Positions 15,752 through 22,909 of a DNA stretch of 32,930 nucleotides are shown one piece after another (the first letter of the stretch is position 1; every line of letters begins with the position of its first letter). A program made the translations under genes and the position numbers. Where the stretch lies: NCBI GenBank assembly GCA_029935455.1, contig JAOZKI010000024.1, positions 1 to 32,930 of the forward strand. The letters are read 5' to 3'. The notes beneath the pieces are model-generated. The model was not told the origin of the DNA. It was given only the letters and a program-made list of their open reading frames with translations, and made no database searches. This DNA comes from Lysobacterales bacterium (GTDB lineage: Bacteria > Pseudomonadota > Gammaproteobacteria > Xanthomonadales > SZUA-36).

Positions 15752-17899
15752 ATGAGCAGCGTCCAAGCCGAGGCCTCAGCAACTACCACGCAAGACATCC
15801 CATATCAGGAAGCATCCCTGGACATTTGGGACAAAAAATACCGACTCAAATCAAAAGCTGGCGACATTATTGATCAGGACATCAACGCGACCTACGAGCG
15901 TGTGGCGAAAGCCCTGTCGCAGGTAGAGAAGACCAAAAAAGAGCGTGATTACTGGCATGAGCGCTTTCTCTGGGCCCTGCGCCGCGGCGCCATTCCTGCC
16001 GGGCGCATCACGTCCAACGCGGGCGCCCGGGAGCACAAGCCAGCAACCTCCACCATTAATTGCACCGTATCCGGGACCATCAAGGACTCCATGAACGGCA
16101 TTCTGGACAAGGTGCATGAAGCGGGTCTGACGCTGAAAGCGGGCTGCGGTATCGGCTACGAGTTTTCGACGCTGCGGCCGAAAGGCGCCTATGTGTCTGG
16201 CGCCGGGGCCTACACCTCGGGCCCTCTGAGTTTCATGGATATCTACGACAAGATGTGTTTCACCGTGTCCTCGGCCGGCGGCCGACGTGGTGCCCAGATG
16301 GCGACCTTTGAGGTGGGCCATCCGGATGTGATGGAATTTATCCGCGCCAAGCGCGAAGACGGTCGTTTGCGGCAGTTCAACTGCTCCTTGCTGATCACTG
16401 ACGAGTTTATGGATGCGGTCGCCAAGGGTGAGGACTGGCCGCTGGCCTTTCCCGTCGCCGAGGCGGAAGCCGACGAGGTGAATCTGGATGACGATCAGCA
16501 GGTTCTGTGGCGCGAATGGCCCATGGATGATGACTACATCACCCGGGAAGATGGCCTGGTAGCCTGCAAAATCTTCAAGAAGATTCCCGCGCGGCGCGTG
16601 TGGGACATGATCATGGCCTCCACCTATGATTTCGCTGAGCCGGGCTTCATTCTTGTGGACCGCATCAACGAGATGAACAACAACTGGTTCTGTGAAAACA
16701 TCCGCGCCACCAACCCCTGCGGTGAACAGCCGCTACCACCCTATGGCGCATGCCTGCTGGGGTCGGTCAATTTGACGCGCTTCGTTGATGCACCGTTTAC
16801 GGACCAGGCCAGCTTTGACTGGGAAGCCTACCGGGAGGTGGTAAAGGTGTTCACGCGCATGCTGGACAACGTGGTGGAAATCAACGGCCTGCCGCTGGGC
16901 AAGCAGCGTGACGAAATCCAGCACAAGCGCCGCCATGGCATGGGCTTTCTGGGGCTGGGTTCCACCATGACCCTGTTGGGCATGAAATACGGTGCCGAGG
17001 ATTCCATCGAATTTACCGAGCGGATCGCCCGTGAAATGGCGCTGGCCGGCTGGGAAGAAGCGTTGGAACTGTCCCGCGAAAAAGGCCCGGCGCCCATTAT
17101 GGAAGAAGAATTCACGGTCACCGGCGATATGCTGCGCAAGCGGCCGGAAATGCGTAAAGACGGCTACAAGGCGGGGGACAAAATCCCGGGGCGCATACTG
17201 CATGCGCGCTACAGCCGCTATATGCAGCGCGTCGCGGAATATGAGCCGGAGCTGGTTAAGGCCCTGGAAGAGGAGGGGGCACGGTTTACGCACCACACCT
17301 CCATCGCGCCAACCGGCACCATCTCCCTGTCGCTGGCCAATAACGTGTCCAACGGTATTGAACCCAGTTTCGCGCATCACTACAGCCGCAACGTGATCCG
17401 GGAAGGCCGCAAGACCAAGGAGAAGGTTGAGGTTTATAGCTTTGAGCTGCTGGCCTACCGGCACATGGTGAATGATCAGGCCATGCCCTACGCGGAAGCG
17501 GAAGCTGCGCAGCTGCCGGACTACTTTATCGCGGCTGATGATATTACGCCGAAGCAGCACGTGGACATTCAGGCTGCAGCGCAGATCTGGGTCGATTCCA
17601 GTATTTCGAAGACTGCCAACGTGCCGACCGAATATCCCTATGAGGACTTTAAGGACATTTACACCTATGCCCATGGCAAAGGCCTGAAAGGCTGCACCAC
17701 CTTCCGCTTTAATCCGGAAGCCTTCCAGGGGGTGCTGGTGAAAGAGGATGATCTGGCCAATACCACCTACCGTTTTGTGCTCGAGGACGGTGAGGTGGTC
17801 GAGGTTAAGGGCAATGAGGAAATCGAATACGACGGCGAGATGCACACGGCCGCAAACCTGTTCGATGCGCTCAAAGAAGGTTACTACGGCAAGTTCTAG
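15752..17899 (+). CDS. nrdJa: Class II (adenosylcobalamin-dependent) ribonucleotide reductase, large part
   Basis: The 715-aa catalytic part of a split B12-dependent ribonucleotide reductase that makes deoxyribonucleotides without needing oxygen. STINCTVSG holds a redox cysteine (Cys104) of the active-site pair. LKAGCGIGYEFS and SSAGGRRGAQM belong to the family core. The NPCGEQPLPPYGACLLGSVN loop holds Asn321, the thiyl-radical Cys323 and Glu325. There is no N-terminal ATP-cone. The C-terminal redox/zinc module is missing from this polypeptide and is encoded by the next gene, as in the Pseudomonas aeruginosa NrdJa/NrdJb pair. The ATG at 15752 follows tandem NrdR boxes, so NrdR control is likely. 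The neighbours make this an independent two-gene operon ending at a terminator. Confidence 0.93.
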   Translation: MSSVQAEASATTTQDIPYQEASLDIWDKKYRLKSKAGDIIDQDINATYERVAKALSQVEKTKKERDYWHERFLWALRRGAIPAGRITSNAGAREHKPATSTINCTVSGTIKDSMNGILDKVHEAGLTLKAGCGIGYEFSTLRPKGAYVSGAGAYTSGPLSFMDIYDKMCFTVSSAGGRRGAQMATFEVGHPDVMEFIRAKREDGRLRQFNCSLLITDEFMDAVAKGEDWPLAFPVAEAEADEVNLDDDQQVLWREWPMDDDYITREDGLVACKIFKKIPARRVWDMIMASTYDFAEPGFILVDRINEMNNNWFCENIRATNPCGEQPLPPYGACLLGSVNLTRFVDAPFTDQASFDWEAYREVVKVFTRMLDNVVEINGLPLGKQRDEIQHKRRHGMGFLGLGSTMTLLGMKYGAEDSIEFTERIAREMALAGWEEALELSREKGPAPIMEEEFTVTGDMLRKRPEMRKDGYKAGDKIPGRILHARYSRYMQRVAEYEPELVKALEEEGARFTHHTSIAPTGTISLSLANNVSNGIEPSFAHHYSRNVIREGRKTKEKVEVYSFELLAYRHMVNDQAMPYAEAEAAQLPDYFIAADDITPKQHVDIQAAAQIWVDSSISKTANVPTEYPYEDFKDIYTYAHGKGLKGCTTFRFNPEAFQGVLVKEDDLANTTYRFVLEDGEVVEVKGNEEIEYDGEMHTAANLFDALKEGYYGKF

Positions 17900-17928
17900 C
17901 GCTCCGGCGTGCGAGCAGCCACCGCAGA

Positions 17929-17944
17929 GGCGCCCCCGGGCGCC
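17929..17944 (+). repeat. GC-rich hairpin between nrdJa and nrdJb
   Basis: GGCGCC-CCCG-GGCGCC lies in the 73-nt gap between the two reductase genes. There is no T-run, so it may tune the relative output or stability of the two parts of the message rather than end it. Confidence 0.4.
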
Positions 17945-17972
17945 CCGGTTACGGAATGAAAGAGAGAAGACT

Positions 17973-18704
17973 ATGTCCATCAAGATCGACAGCAAGATTG
18001 TAGGTTACGAAGTTGCCAAGCCTCAGGATGAGGCCGAGGCTGTAGAAACGCCGACTCCGGAAGTGCGTGAGACAGCGAAAGTTATTCGCATGACGGAACA
18101 GGTTCAGCGTCCGGAAGGCTATGAGGCGCTGGAGGGCTCTACCTACAAGATCAAAACGCCTCTGGATGATCACGCTATGTATGTGACCATCAACGATATC
18201 GTGCTCAATCCGGGTACGGAGCATGAGCAGCGGCGACCGTTTGAGATATTCATCAATTCCAAAAACATGGACCACTTTCAGTGGATTGTGGCGCTAACGC
18301 GGCTCATGTCAGCCGTGTTCCGCAAAGGCGGGGATGTCACTTTCCTGGCCGAGGAGCTGCAGGCCGTGTTCGATCCGAAAGGTGGTTATTTCAAACCGGG
18401 TGGCAAGTTCATGCCTTCGATCATCGCTGAAATCGGTGCGGTGATTGAACATCACCTGCAGAAAATTGGTCTGATGGAGAAAGAGCAGCTGTCCGAACAG
18501 CAGCAGCTCTTGCTCGACCAAAAGCGTGCCGAGGCCGAGGCTTCCGCGGAAAAAAAAAGCCTGACTGAAACAAACCAGGCGGACGGAGAGGACGCGGGTT
18601 ACCCGGCCTCGGCAACGCTTTGTCACAAATGCCACACGAAAGCAGTGGTAATCATGGATAACTGCGCCACCTGTCTGAGCTGTGGCTACAGCAAGTGCGG
18701 CTAG
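17973..18704 (+). CDS. nrdJb: Class II ribonucleotide reductase, C-terminal part (NrdJb)
   Basis: A 243-aa protein that corresponds to the C-terminal part of single-chain NrdJ. An N-terminal segment (about 1-60) is acidic and poorly ordered. The middle (about 55-168) has the family text YVTINDIVLN, RRPFEIFINSKNMDHFQWI and KGGYFKPGGKFMPS. A Gln/Glu-rich helical linker follows (about 168-205). The C-terminal cysteine cluster (Cys217, 220, 231, 234, 237 and 242; CxxC, CxxC, CGYSKC) is the zinc-binding and redox-relay tail that reduces the active-site disulfide. ATG 17973 is chosen over an upstream in-frame opening because it starts the family sequence, with an AGAGAG SD-like run before it. In Pseudomonas NrdJa needs NrdJb for activity. 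Confidence 0.92.
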   Translation: MSIKIDSKIVGYEVAKPQDEAEAVETPTPEVRETAKVIRMTEQVQRPEGYEALEGSTYKIKTPLDDHAMYVTINDIVLNPGTEHEQRRPFEIFINSKNMDHFQWIVALTRLMSAVFRKGGDVTFLAEELQAVFDPKGGYFKPGGKFMPSIIAEIGAVIEHHLQKIGLMEKEQLSEQQQLLLDQKRAEAEASAEKKSLTETNQADGEDAGYPASATLCHKCHTKAVVIMDNCATCLSCGYSKCG

Positions 18705-18730
18705 GGTCGCGGGCGTAACGGTCTCAATTG

Positions 18731-18761
18731 AAACCGCCACCGGTCGTGGCGGTTTTTTTTT
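18731..18761 (+). terminator. Rho-independent terminator of nrdJab
   Basis: A 10-bp perfect stem (18731-18740 with 18746-18755, AAACCGCCAC/GTGGCGGTTT) with a 5-nt loop runs into a T-tract (18753-18761). It lies 26 nt after the nrdJb stop. Confidence 0.92.
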
Positions 18762-18765
18762 GCGC

Positions 18766-18795
18766 TTGGTGGGGCACCCGGGAGAGCGCTAAAAT
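18766..18795 (+). promoter_or_regulatory. Candidate promoter of the membrane protein-deoA-deoD-cdd operon
   Basis: TTGGTG (18766-18771) and TAAAAT (18790-18795) are 18 nt apart; the -10 matches 5 of 6 consensus bases and the -35 only 3. It starts 5 nt after the nrdJ terminator, which fits a new transcription unit here. Confidence 0.4.
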
Positions 18796-18823
18796 CAGGT
18801 ATACATGAACGGGAGATGTGATC

Positions 18824-19426
18824 GTGCTTGCAGCCCTGATCCGTGTCGTATTTTATAGCGGCCTGGCGGTCGCCATTGCCTATCTTTTGGTGCTGGAAGC
18901 CACGGTCCTGCAGGGGGTAGATCGTTTCGCCGAGTTGGGTTTTGTTGAACTCACGCAGGCGGCTTTTCTGGCCATGAGCATGGCGGTCTGTCTCTGGCAG
19001 GTGCGCTTCGTTCCCGAGCGTTCCGCGCTGGCGGCCTGCCTGGCCATGGTTTTTGCGATTCTGCTGGTGCGTGAAAACGACCAGATCTTTGAACTGTGGC
19101 TGGTGCACGGATTCTGGAAGTGGCCGGCCTTGCTTGTCTTTATCGGTTTGCTGACCTACTTCATACGCCATCGCCATGAGGTGCTGTCACAGCTTGATGA
19201 GCTGGTGCCAACGCTGGCATTTGGTGTGCTGCTAGCGGGCTTTGCCACGCTGGTTTTTGCCCGGATTTTTGGCAGTTCCCAGCTGTGGGAAGTGGTCATG
19301 AGTGATGCCTATCTGCGCGTGGTCAAGCAAGCGGCGGAGGAGGGTACGGAGGTATTCGCTCTGGGCTTGATGATGACCGGGTGCATTGAAATGGCGCTGG
19401 CTGGTCGGAGGCTTGGCCGTGCATAG
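18824..19426 (+). CDS. Unrecognised integral membrane protein, first gene of the nucleoside operon
   Basis: About 200 aa with about six predicted membrane helices (roughly 3-21, 38-56, 68-84, 95-113, 127-148 and 176-192). Between helices there are charged segments: RENDQIFELW after helix 3, and WEVVMSDAYLRVVKQAAEEGTEVF before the last helix, a conserved-looking acidic amphipathic stretch. I do not recognise the family. Start choice: GTG 18824 has GGGAG (18811-18815) 8 nt upstream; GTG 18818 in the same frame is too close to that SD. The gene overlaps the next membrane gene by 8 nt, and through it is coupled to deoA. A nucleoside-related membrane role (transport, sensing) is only a guess from position; it does not look like a known nucleoside transporter. 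Confidence 0.75.
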   Translation: MLAALIRVVFYSGLAVAIAYLLVLEATVLQGVDRFAELGFVELTQAAFLAMSMAVCLWQVRFVPERSALAACLAMVFAILLVRENDQIFELWLVHGFWKWPALLVFIGLLTYFIRHRHEVLSQLDELVPTLAFGVLLAGFATLVFARIFGSSQLWEVVMSDAYLRVVKQAAEEGTEVFALGLMMTGCIEMALAGRRLGRA

Positions 19427-19832
19427 TGAACTGCCAGCCGTGCCGGGGCGCGCCTTGTTGGTGTTGGCGCTGGTGCTTATGGCTTTGCTGGAGTGCATGC
19501 TGGGCGGGTCAAAGCTGTTGCTGGGGCTCTTGCGTGAGGATCGCAGTGACTGGCTGCTGCCCTCCGGTTTCGCGCTAGGTTTTGGCCTGTGCTATGGGGT
19601 GCTGGCTTACGGAGTGTGGTTTTTGCGCGTCTGGACGCCCATGCTCACGGTGCTGCTGACGCTGTTGCTGCTGGCCTACGGGTTGCTGCGTTTTACGCAG
19701 GACAGGGAACCGGATCTGGCACTCATACTGGTGTTCCTGCTCGCCATGGCCACCAATCTTGCAGCTCTGGCCTGGGCCCATTCGGCGCGCGAGAGCCTGG
19801 GGCAGGCCTTGCCTGATACGGCGCGTGATTGA
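19419..19832 (+). CDS. Unrecognised small integral membrane protein
   Basis: About 137 aa with four predicted helices (roughly 10-36, 45-68, 72-91 and 100-120), short loops and a polar C-terminus (SARESLGQALPDTARD). I do not recognise it. GTG 19419 is chosen because GGAGG (19407-19411) lies 7 nt upstream and this removes a hydrophilic extension; an in-frame ATG at 19386 is possible but inside the previous gene. It overlaps the upstream membrane gene by 8 nt and the deoA start by 8 nt. The strict packing suggests these two proteins are made together, perhaps as partners in one membrane complex (inference). Confidence 0.72.
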   Translation: MHSELPAVPGRALLVLALVLMALLECMLGGSKLLLGLLREDRSDWLLPSGFALGFGLCYGVLAYGVWFLRVWTPMLTVLLTLLLLAYGLLRFTQDREPDLALILVFLLAMATNLAALAWAHSARESLGQALPDTARD

Positions 19833-21168
19833 CGCACTCGACCTGCTGAGGGACAAGCGGGACGGCAAGCCGCTCAGTCGTGAGCAGCTCTACTGGCTGG
19901 CCGATGCGGTGATCAGCGGCGCGGCGGAAGATGCGCAGCTGGGTGCTTTTCTCATGGCGGTCTATCAGCGTGGCATGAGCGCTCAGGAACAGGCGCATCT
20001 GACCCTGGCCATGCGCGATTCCGGCACGGTGCTGCGCTGGCAGGATCTGCCGGGGCCCGTGCTGGACAAGCACTCTACCGGCGGTGTGGGCGATTTAGTC
20101 AGTCTCGTTTTGGCGCCCATGGTGGCCGCCTGCGGTGGTTTTGTGCCGATGATTTCAGGCCGGGGGCTGGGGCACACAGGCGGTACCCTGGACAAGCTGG
20201 AAAGCATTCCGGGCTTTTGTACCCAGCAGTCTGAATCATCCATGGACGCGCTGTTGCGCACCAATGGCCTGTTCATTGTGGGCCAGAGCGCGACGCTGGC
20301 GCCGGCGGACCGGCGCCTGTATGCCCTGCGTGATGTGACCGGTACCGTGAGCTGTCAGCCGCTGATTGTTGCCTCCATCCTATCGAAGAAACTGGCCGAA
20401 GGTCTGCAGGGGCTGGTGCTGGACATTAAGACGGGTAATGGGGCGATCATGCGCCGGCATGCGGAAGCAGAAGCGCTCGGTCAGGCCCTGTGTCATGTCG
20501 CCGTCGCTGCGGGTCTGCCCTGTTCGGCCCTGGTTACCGATATGAATCAGCCCCTGGCCAGCAGCGCCGGTAACGCGCTGGAGGTGGCCATGGCTGCAGA
20601 TTTTCTCAGGGGTCACAGCGTACCGGAGCGCCTGCGTGAAGTGGTTTTCGCGCTCGGCGAAGAGCTCTTGCAAGTAGGCCGCCTGGCCGCTGATGCAGCT
20701 GGCGCGCGGGCCCAATTGGAGGCGGTTTTGGTCAGCGGTGCGGCGGCGGAGTATTTCGCCCGTATGGTGGCAGCTCAGGGCGGCCCTGGGGATTTTATGG
20801 AACGCCCTCGCAGCTATCTGCCCAGTGCGCCGGTCCAGCTGCCTTTGCTGGCCACCGAGCATGGCGCCGTCAGCAATATTGATACGCTCCGGCTGGGTGA
20901 AGCGGTGCGCAATCTTGGCGGCGGGCGACGCCAGCTGCATGACCGCATCGACGCGGCCGTGGGTATCTCAGATTGCGTGCAGCTCGGCACGCGCGTGCAT
21001 CGGGGTGACCGGCTTTTGACCCTGCATGCGGCCAGTGAGACGCAGGCCCGGGAAGTTCTCGGCAGCTTGGCTTCGGCTTTTATGATCACTGCCGAGGCCT
21101 CGCCGCCCGCTATTATCTATCAGCGTCTGTCGGCGCCAACATCATCGCAGGAGAAGCGTATCCGATGA
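19825..21168 (+). CDS. deoA: Thymidine phosphorylase
   Basis: DeoA (447 aa) splits thymidine or deoxyuridine with phosphate to the base and 2-deoxyribose 1-phosphate. AMRDSGTVL, the phosphate-binding DKHSTGGVGD, PMISGRGLGHTGGTLDKLESIPG and ILSKKLAEGLQGLVLDIKTGNGA are the family signatures, in order through the N-terminal half; NMGGGRRQ-type text (here NLGGGRRQLHD) is in the C-terminal half. GTG 19825 is preferred because DALDLLRDKRDGK aligns with the usual N-terminus; an open frame back to 19759 gives an unrelated extension. It has no good SD and overlaps the preceding stop by 8 nt, so coupling is likely. deoD overlaps its end. Confidence 0.94.
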   Translation: MIDALDLLRDKRDGKPLSREQLYWLADAVISGAAEDAQLGAFLMAVYQRGMSAQEQAHLTLAMRDSGTVLRWQDLPGPVLDKHSTGGVGDLVSLVLAPMVAACGGFVPMISGRGLGHTGGTLDKLESIPGFCTQQSESSMDALLRTNGLFIVGQSATLAPADRRLYALRDVTGTVSCQPLIVASILSKKLAEGLQGLVLDIKTGNGAIMRRHAEAEALGQALCHVAVAAGLPCSALVTDMNQPLASSAGNALEVAMAADFLRGHSVPERLREVVFALGEELLQVGRLAADAAGARAQLEAVLVSGAAAEYFARMVAAQGGPGDFMERPRSYLPSAPVQLPLLATEHGAVSNIDTLRLGEAVRNLGGGRRQLHDRIDAAVGISDCVQLGTRVHRGDRLLTLHAASETQAREVLGSLASAFMITAEASPPAIIYQRLSAPTSSQEKRIR

Positions 21169-21881
21169 GTACACCGCATATTGAAGCCTCAGTGGATGAC
21201 TTTGCTGAACTGGTGCTTATGCCAGGCGACCCGCTGCGCGCGAAAGCGCTGGCGGAGGGCGCGCTGAGCAACGTGCGTCAGGTTAATTCGGTGCGCAATA
21301 TGCTGGCTTTTACCGGCTCCTGGCGAGGTCATGAGGTGTCGGTCATGGGCTCGGGTATGGGTATGCCTTCCATCAGCATCTACGCGCATGAACTGTATGC
21401 CCAGTTCGGCGTCCAGCGCATCGTGCGTGTGGGCACCTGCGGTGCCTTGCATGCCCATATGGCGCTGGGCGATCTGATTCTGGCCACCGCTGCCAGCACG
21501 GACTCGGCCATGAATCGGCAGCGCTTCCAGCAGTGGGATTTAGCCCCAGCCGGTGACTTTGCTATGTTGGAGTCGGTCAGCCGTCATGCGCGGGCAGCCG
21601 GTTTGACGCTGCATGCCGGTGAAGTCTTCTCTACCGACTACTTTTACCACCCGGACCCGGATTTTGTCGCCCATGTCAGCCGGCTGGGTATTTTGGCGTT
21701 GGATATGGAGACGGCGGCGCTTTATGCCCTGGCCCGCGAACACGGGCGCCGGGCCATGACGGTGCTGACGGTGAGCGACGTGTTGCCCACCTCCCAGCAC
21801 TTCAGTCCTGCGGAACGGCAGGCGGCTTTTGGCCATGTGGCGGATTTGCTGCTCACAGCACTGCTGGAGGAGGGCGCATGA
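21165..21881 (+). CDS. deoD: Purine nucleoside phosphorylase, DeoD type
   Basis: DeoD (238 aa), the hexameric bacterial type, splits purine (deoxy)ribonucleosides with phosphate. The sequence starts STPHIEA (His for the neighbouring active site), then VLMPGDPLRAK (phosphate loop), GSGMGMPSISIY and RVGTCGA. The ribose-binding DMETAA carries Asp where most relatives have Glu. The catalytic aspartate lies in TVSDVLPTSQ. ATG overlaps the deoA TGA (ATGA), and cdd overlaps in the same way downstream, so three salvage enzymes are translated in tandem. Confidence 0.95.
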   Translation: MSTPHIEASVDDFAELVLMPGDPLRAKALAEGALSNVRQVNSVRNMLAFTGSWRGHEVSVMGSGMGMPSISIYAHELYAQFGVQRIVRVGTCGALHAHMALGDLILATAASTDSAMNRQRFQQWDLAPAGDFAMLESVSRHARAAGLTLHAGEVFSTDYFYHPDPDFVAHVSRLGILALDMETAALYALAREHGRRAMTVLTVSDVLPTSQHFSPAERQAAFGHVADLLLTALLEEGA

Positions 21882-22297
21882 CCGTCGCGCCGGAGCGGAT
21901 TGAGGCTGCCGTGGCGGCACTGCGACCGGCGGCGCGCGCGGCCAGTGCTAACGCGCACGCCCCCTACAGCGGTTTTCATGTGGGTGCGGCGCTGCGCACG
22001 GTGGAGGGTACCGTGTTTGCCGGCTGCAATGTGGAAAGTGCGTCCTATGGCCTTACCCAGTGCGCGGAACGCAATGCGCTGGGGGCTGCAATCAGTGCCG
22101 GCGTTAAACCCGGTGAGACCAGCATGATGGTGATTTATCTGCCCGGCTCGAAGCCGCTGCCGCCCTGCGGTGCCTGTCGCCAGTGGATGGTGGAGCTAAT
22201 GCAGCCCGCGGCACTGGTGGTGTCCTGCTGTGATGGTGAAGCGACGCAAGCCTGGCAGTTGGCAGATCTGTTGCCAGGCCCCTTTCTTGGGCCCTGA
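21878..22297 (+). CDS. cdd: Cytidine deaminase (homotetrameric type)
   Basis: Cdd (139 aa) converts cytidine and deoxycytidine to uridine and deoxyuridine, feeding deoA upstream. Zinc ligands are Cys62 in QCAERNAL and Cys97 and Cys100 in PPCGACRQ; Glu64 is the catalytic acid/base. YSGFHVGAAL and GCNVESASYGLT are family segments. The three-cysteine site and short length mark the tetrameric class. The start overlaps the deoD stop by 4 nt (ATGA). There is no deoB or deoC gene in this operon, so release of the sugar phosphate is handled elsewhere or not at all. Confidence 0.95.
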   Translation: MTVAPERIEAAVAALRPAARAASANAHAPYSGFHVGAALRTVEGTVFAGCNVESASYGLTQCAERNALGAAISAGVKPGETSMMVIYLPGSKPLPPCGACRQWMVELMQPAALVVSCCDGEATQAWQLADLLPGPFLGP

Positions 22298-22327
22298 GCT
22301 AAGTCTGATCGTCCATGCGAGCGGGCG

Positions 22328-22909
22328 ATGAGCTTGTTTGACGCCGATCTAGGCCTGCCGCCCGGGTTCGATTACCAGCGTGACTTCGTGCCGGATCACG
22401 AGGTTCTGGAGCGGGTGCTGTGGGAGCGCCTGGACTGGTTCCAACAGGAAATCATGATGTTCGGCAAGCCGGTACTGCAGCCGCGTCTGGTGGCCTGGTA
22501 TGCCGAGACCGGTGTGGATTACGGCTATAGCGGTATCCGCCTGCAGCCGCGGGCTTTTCCAGCGCCTTTGGACACGCTTCGCGAGCGCCTGTTCCGGGCC
22601 CTGGGGCAGCGCTTTAACTCCGTCTTATGCAACGGCTATCGCGATGGCGCTGACTCCATGGGCTGGCATGCGGATGATGAGCCGGAGCTGGGTCCCCGGC
22701 CTCTGATTGCTTCTATCAGTTTGGGGCAGACACGCCGCTTCCGTATCCGTTCGCGCGTGAGCCAGGAATCGCTGGGCCTGGATCTGGAACCGGGTAGCCT
22801 GTTAGTGATGTATGGGCACAGCCAGCGGGACTATCAGCATGCCTTGCCGAAGACGCGCCGGGCGGTGGGCCGGCGCATCAACCTGACCTTTCGCCAGGTA
22901 TGGTCTTAA
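22328..22909 (+). CDS. alkB: AlkB-type 2-oxoglutarate/Fe(II) dioxygenase
   Basis: A 193-aa DNA or RNA repair oxygenase that removes alkyl groups from bases by oxidative demethylation. Iron ligands are His114 and Asp116 (GWHADDE) and His171 (YQHALPK). The RxNxTxR motif (Arg183, Asn185, Thr187, Arg189 in RRINLTFR) binds 2-oxoglutarate and the substrate base. [18 protein letters not shown] and [17 protein letters not shown] are close to the ALKBH2-like class. It lies 30 nt after cdd and could belong to the nucleoside operon. It is convergent with dxs: the two stop codons share the TTAA at 22906-22909. Confidence 0.93.
   Translation: MSLFDADLGLPPGFDYQRDFVPDHEVLERVLWERLDWFQQEIMMFGKPVLQPRLVAWYAETGVDYGYSGIRLQPRAFPAPLDTLRERLFRALGQRFNSVLCNGYRDGADSMGWHADDEPELGPRPLIASISLGQTRRFRIRSRVSQESLGLDLEPGSLLVMYGHSQRDYQHALPKTRRAVGRRINLTFRQVWS

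Noticed and set aside
16733-17995. 420-aa open frame opposite nrdJa and its flank
   Set aside because: It lies antisense to a highly conserved reductase; no domain or SD is recognisable, and a GC-rich third position explains the opening.
19759-19824. Longer deoA start at 19759
   Set aside because: The added residues (MQLWPGPIRRARAWGRP) are an out-of-frame reading of the upstream membrane gene and do not align with thymidine phosphorylases.
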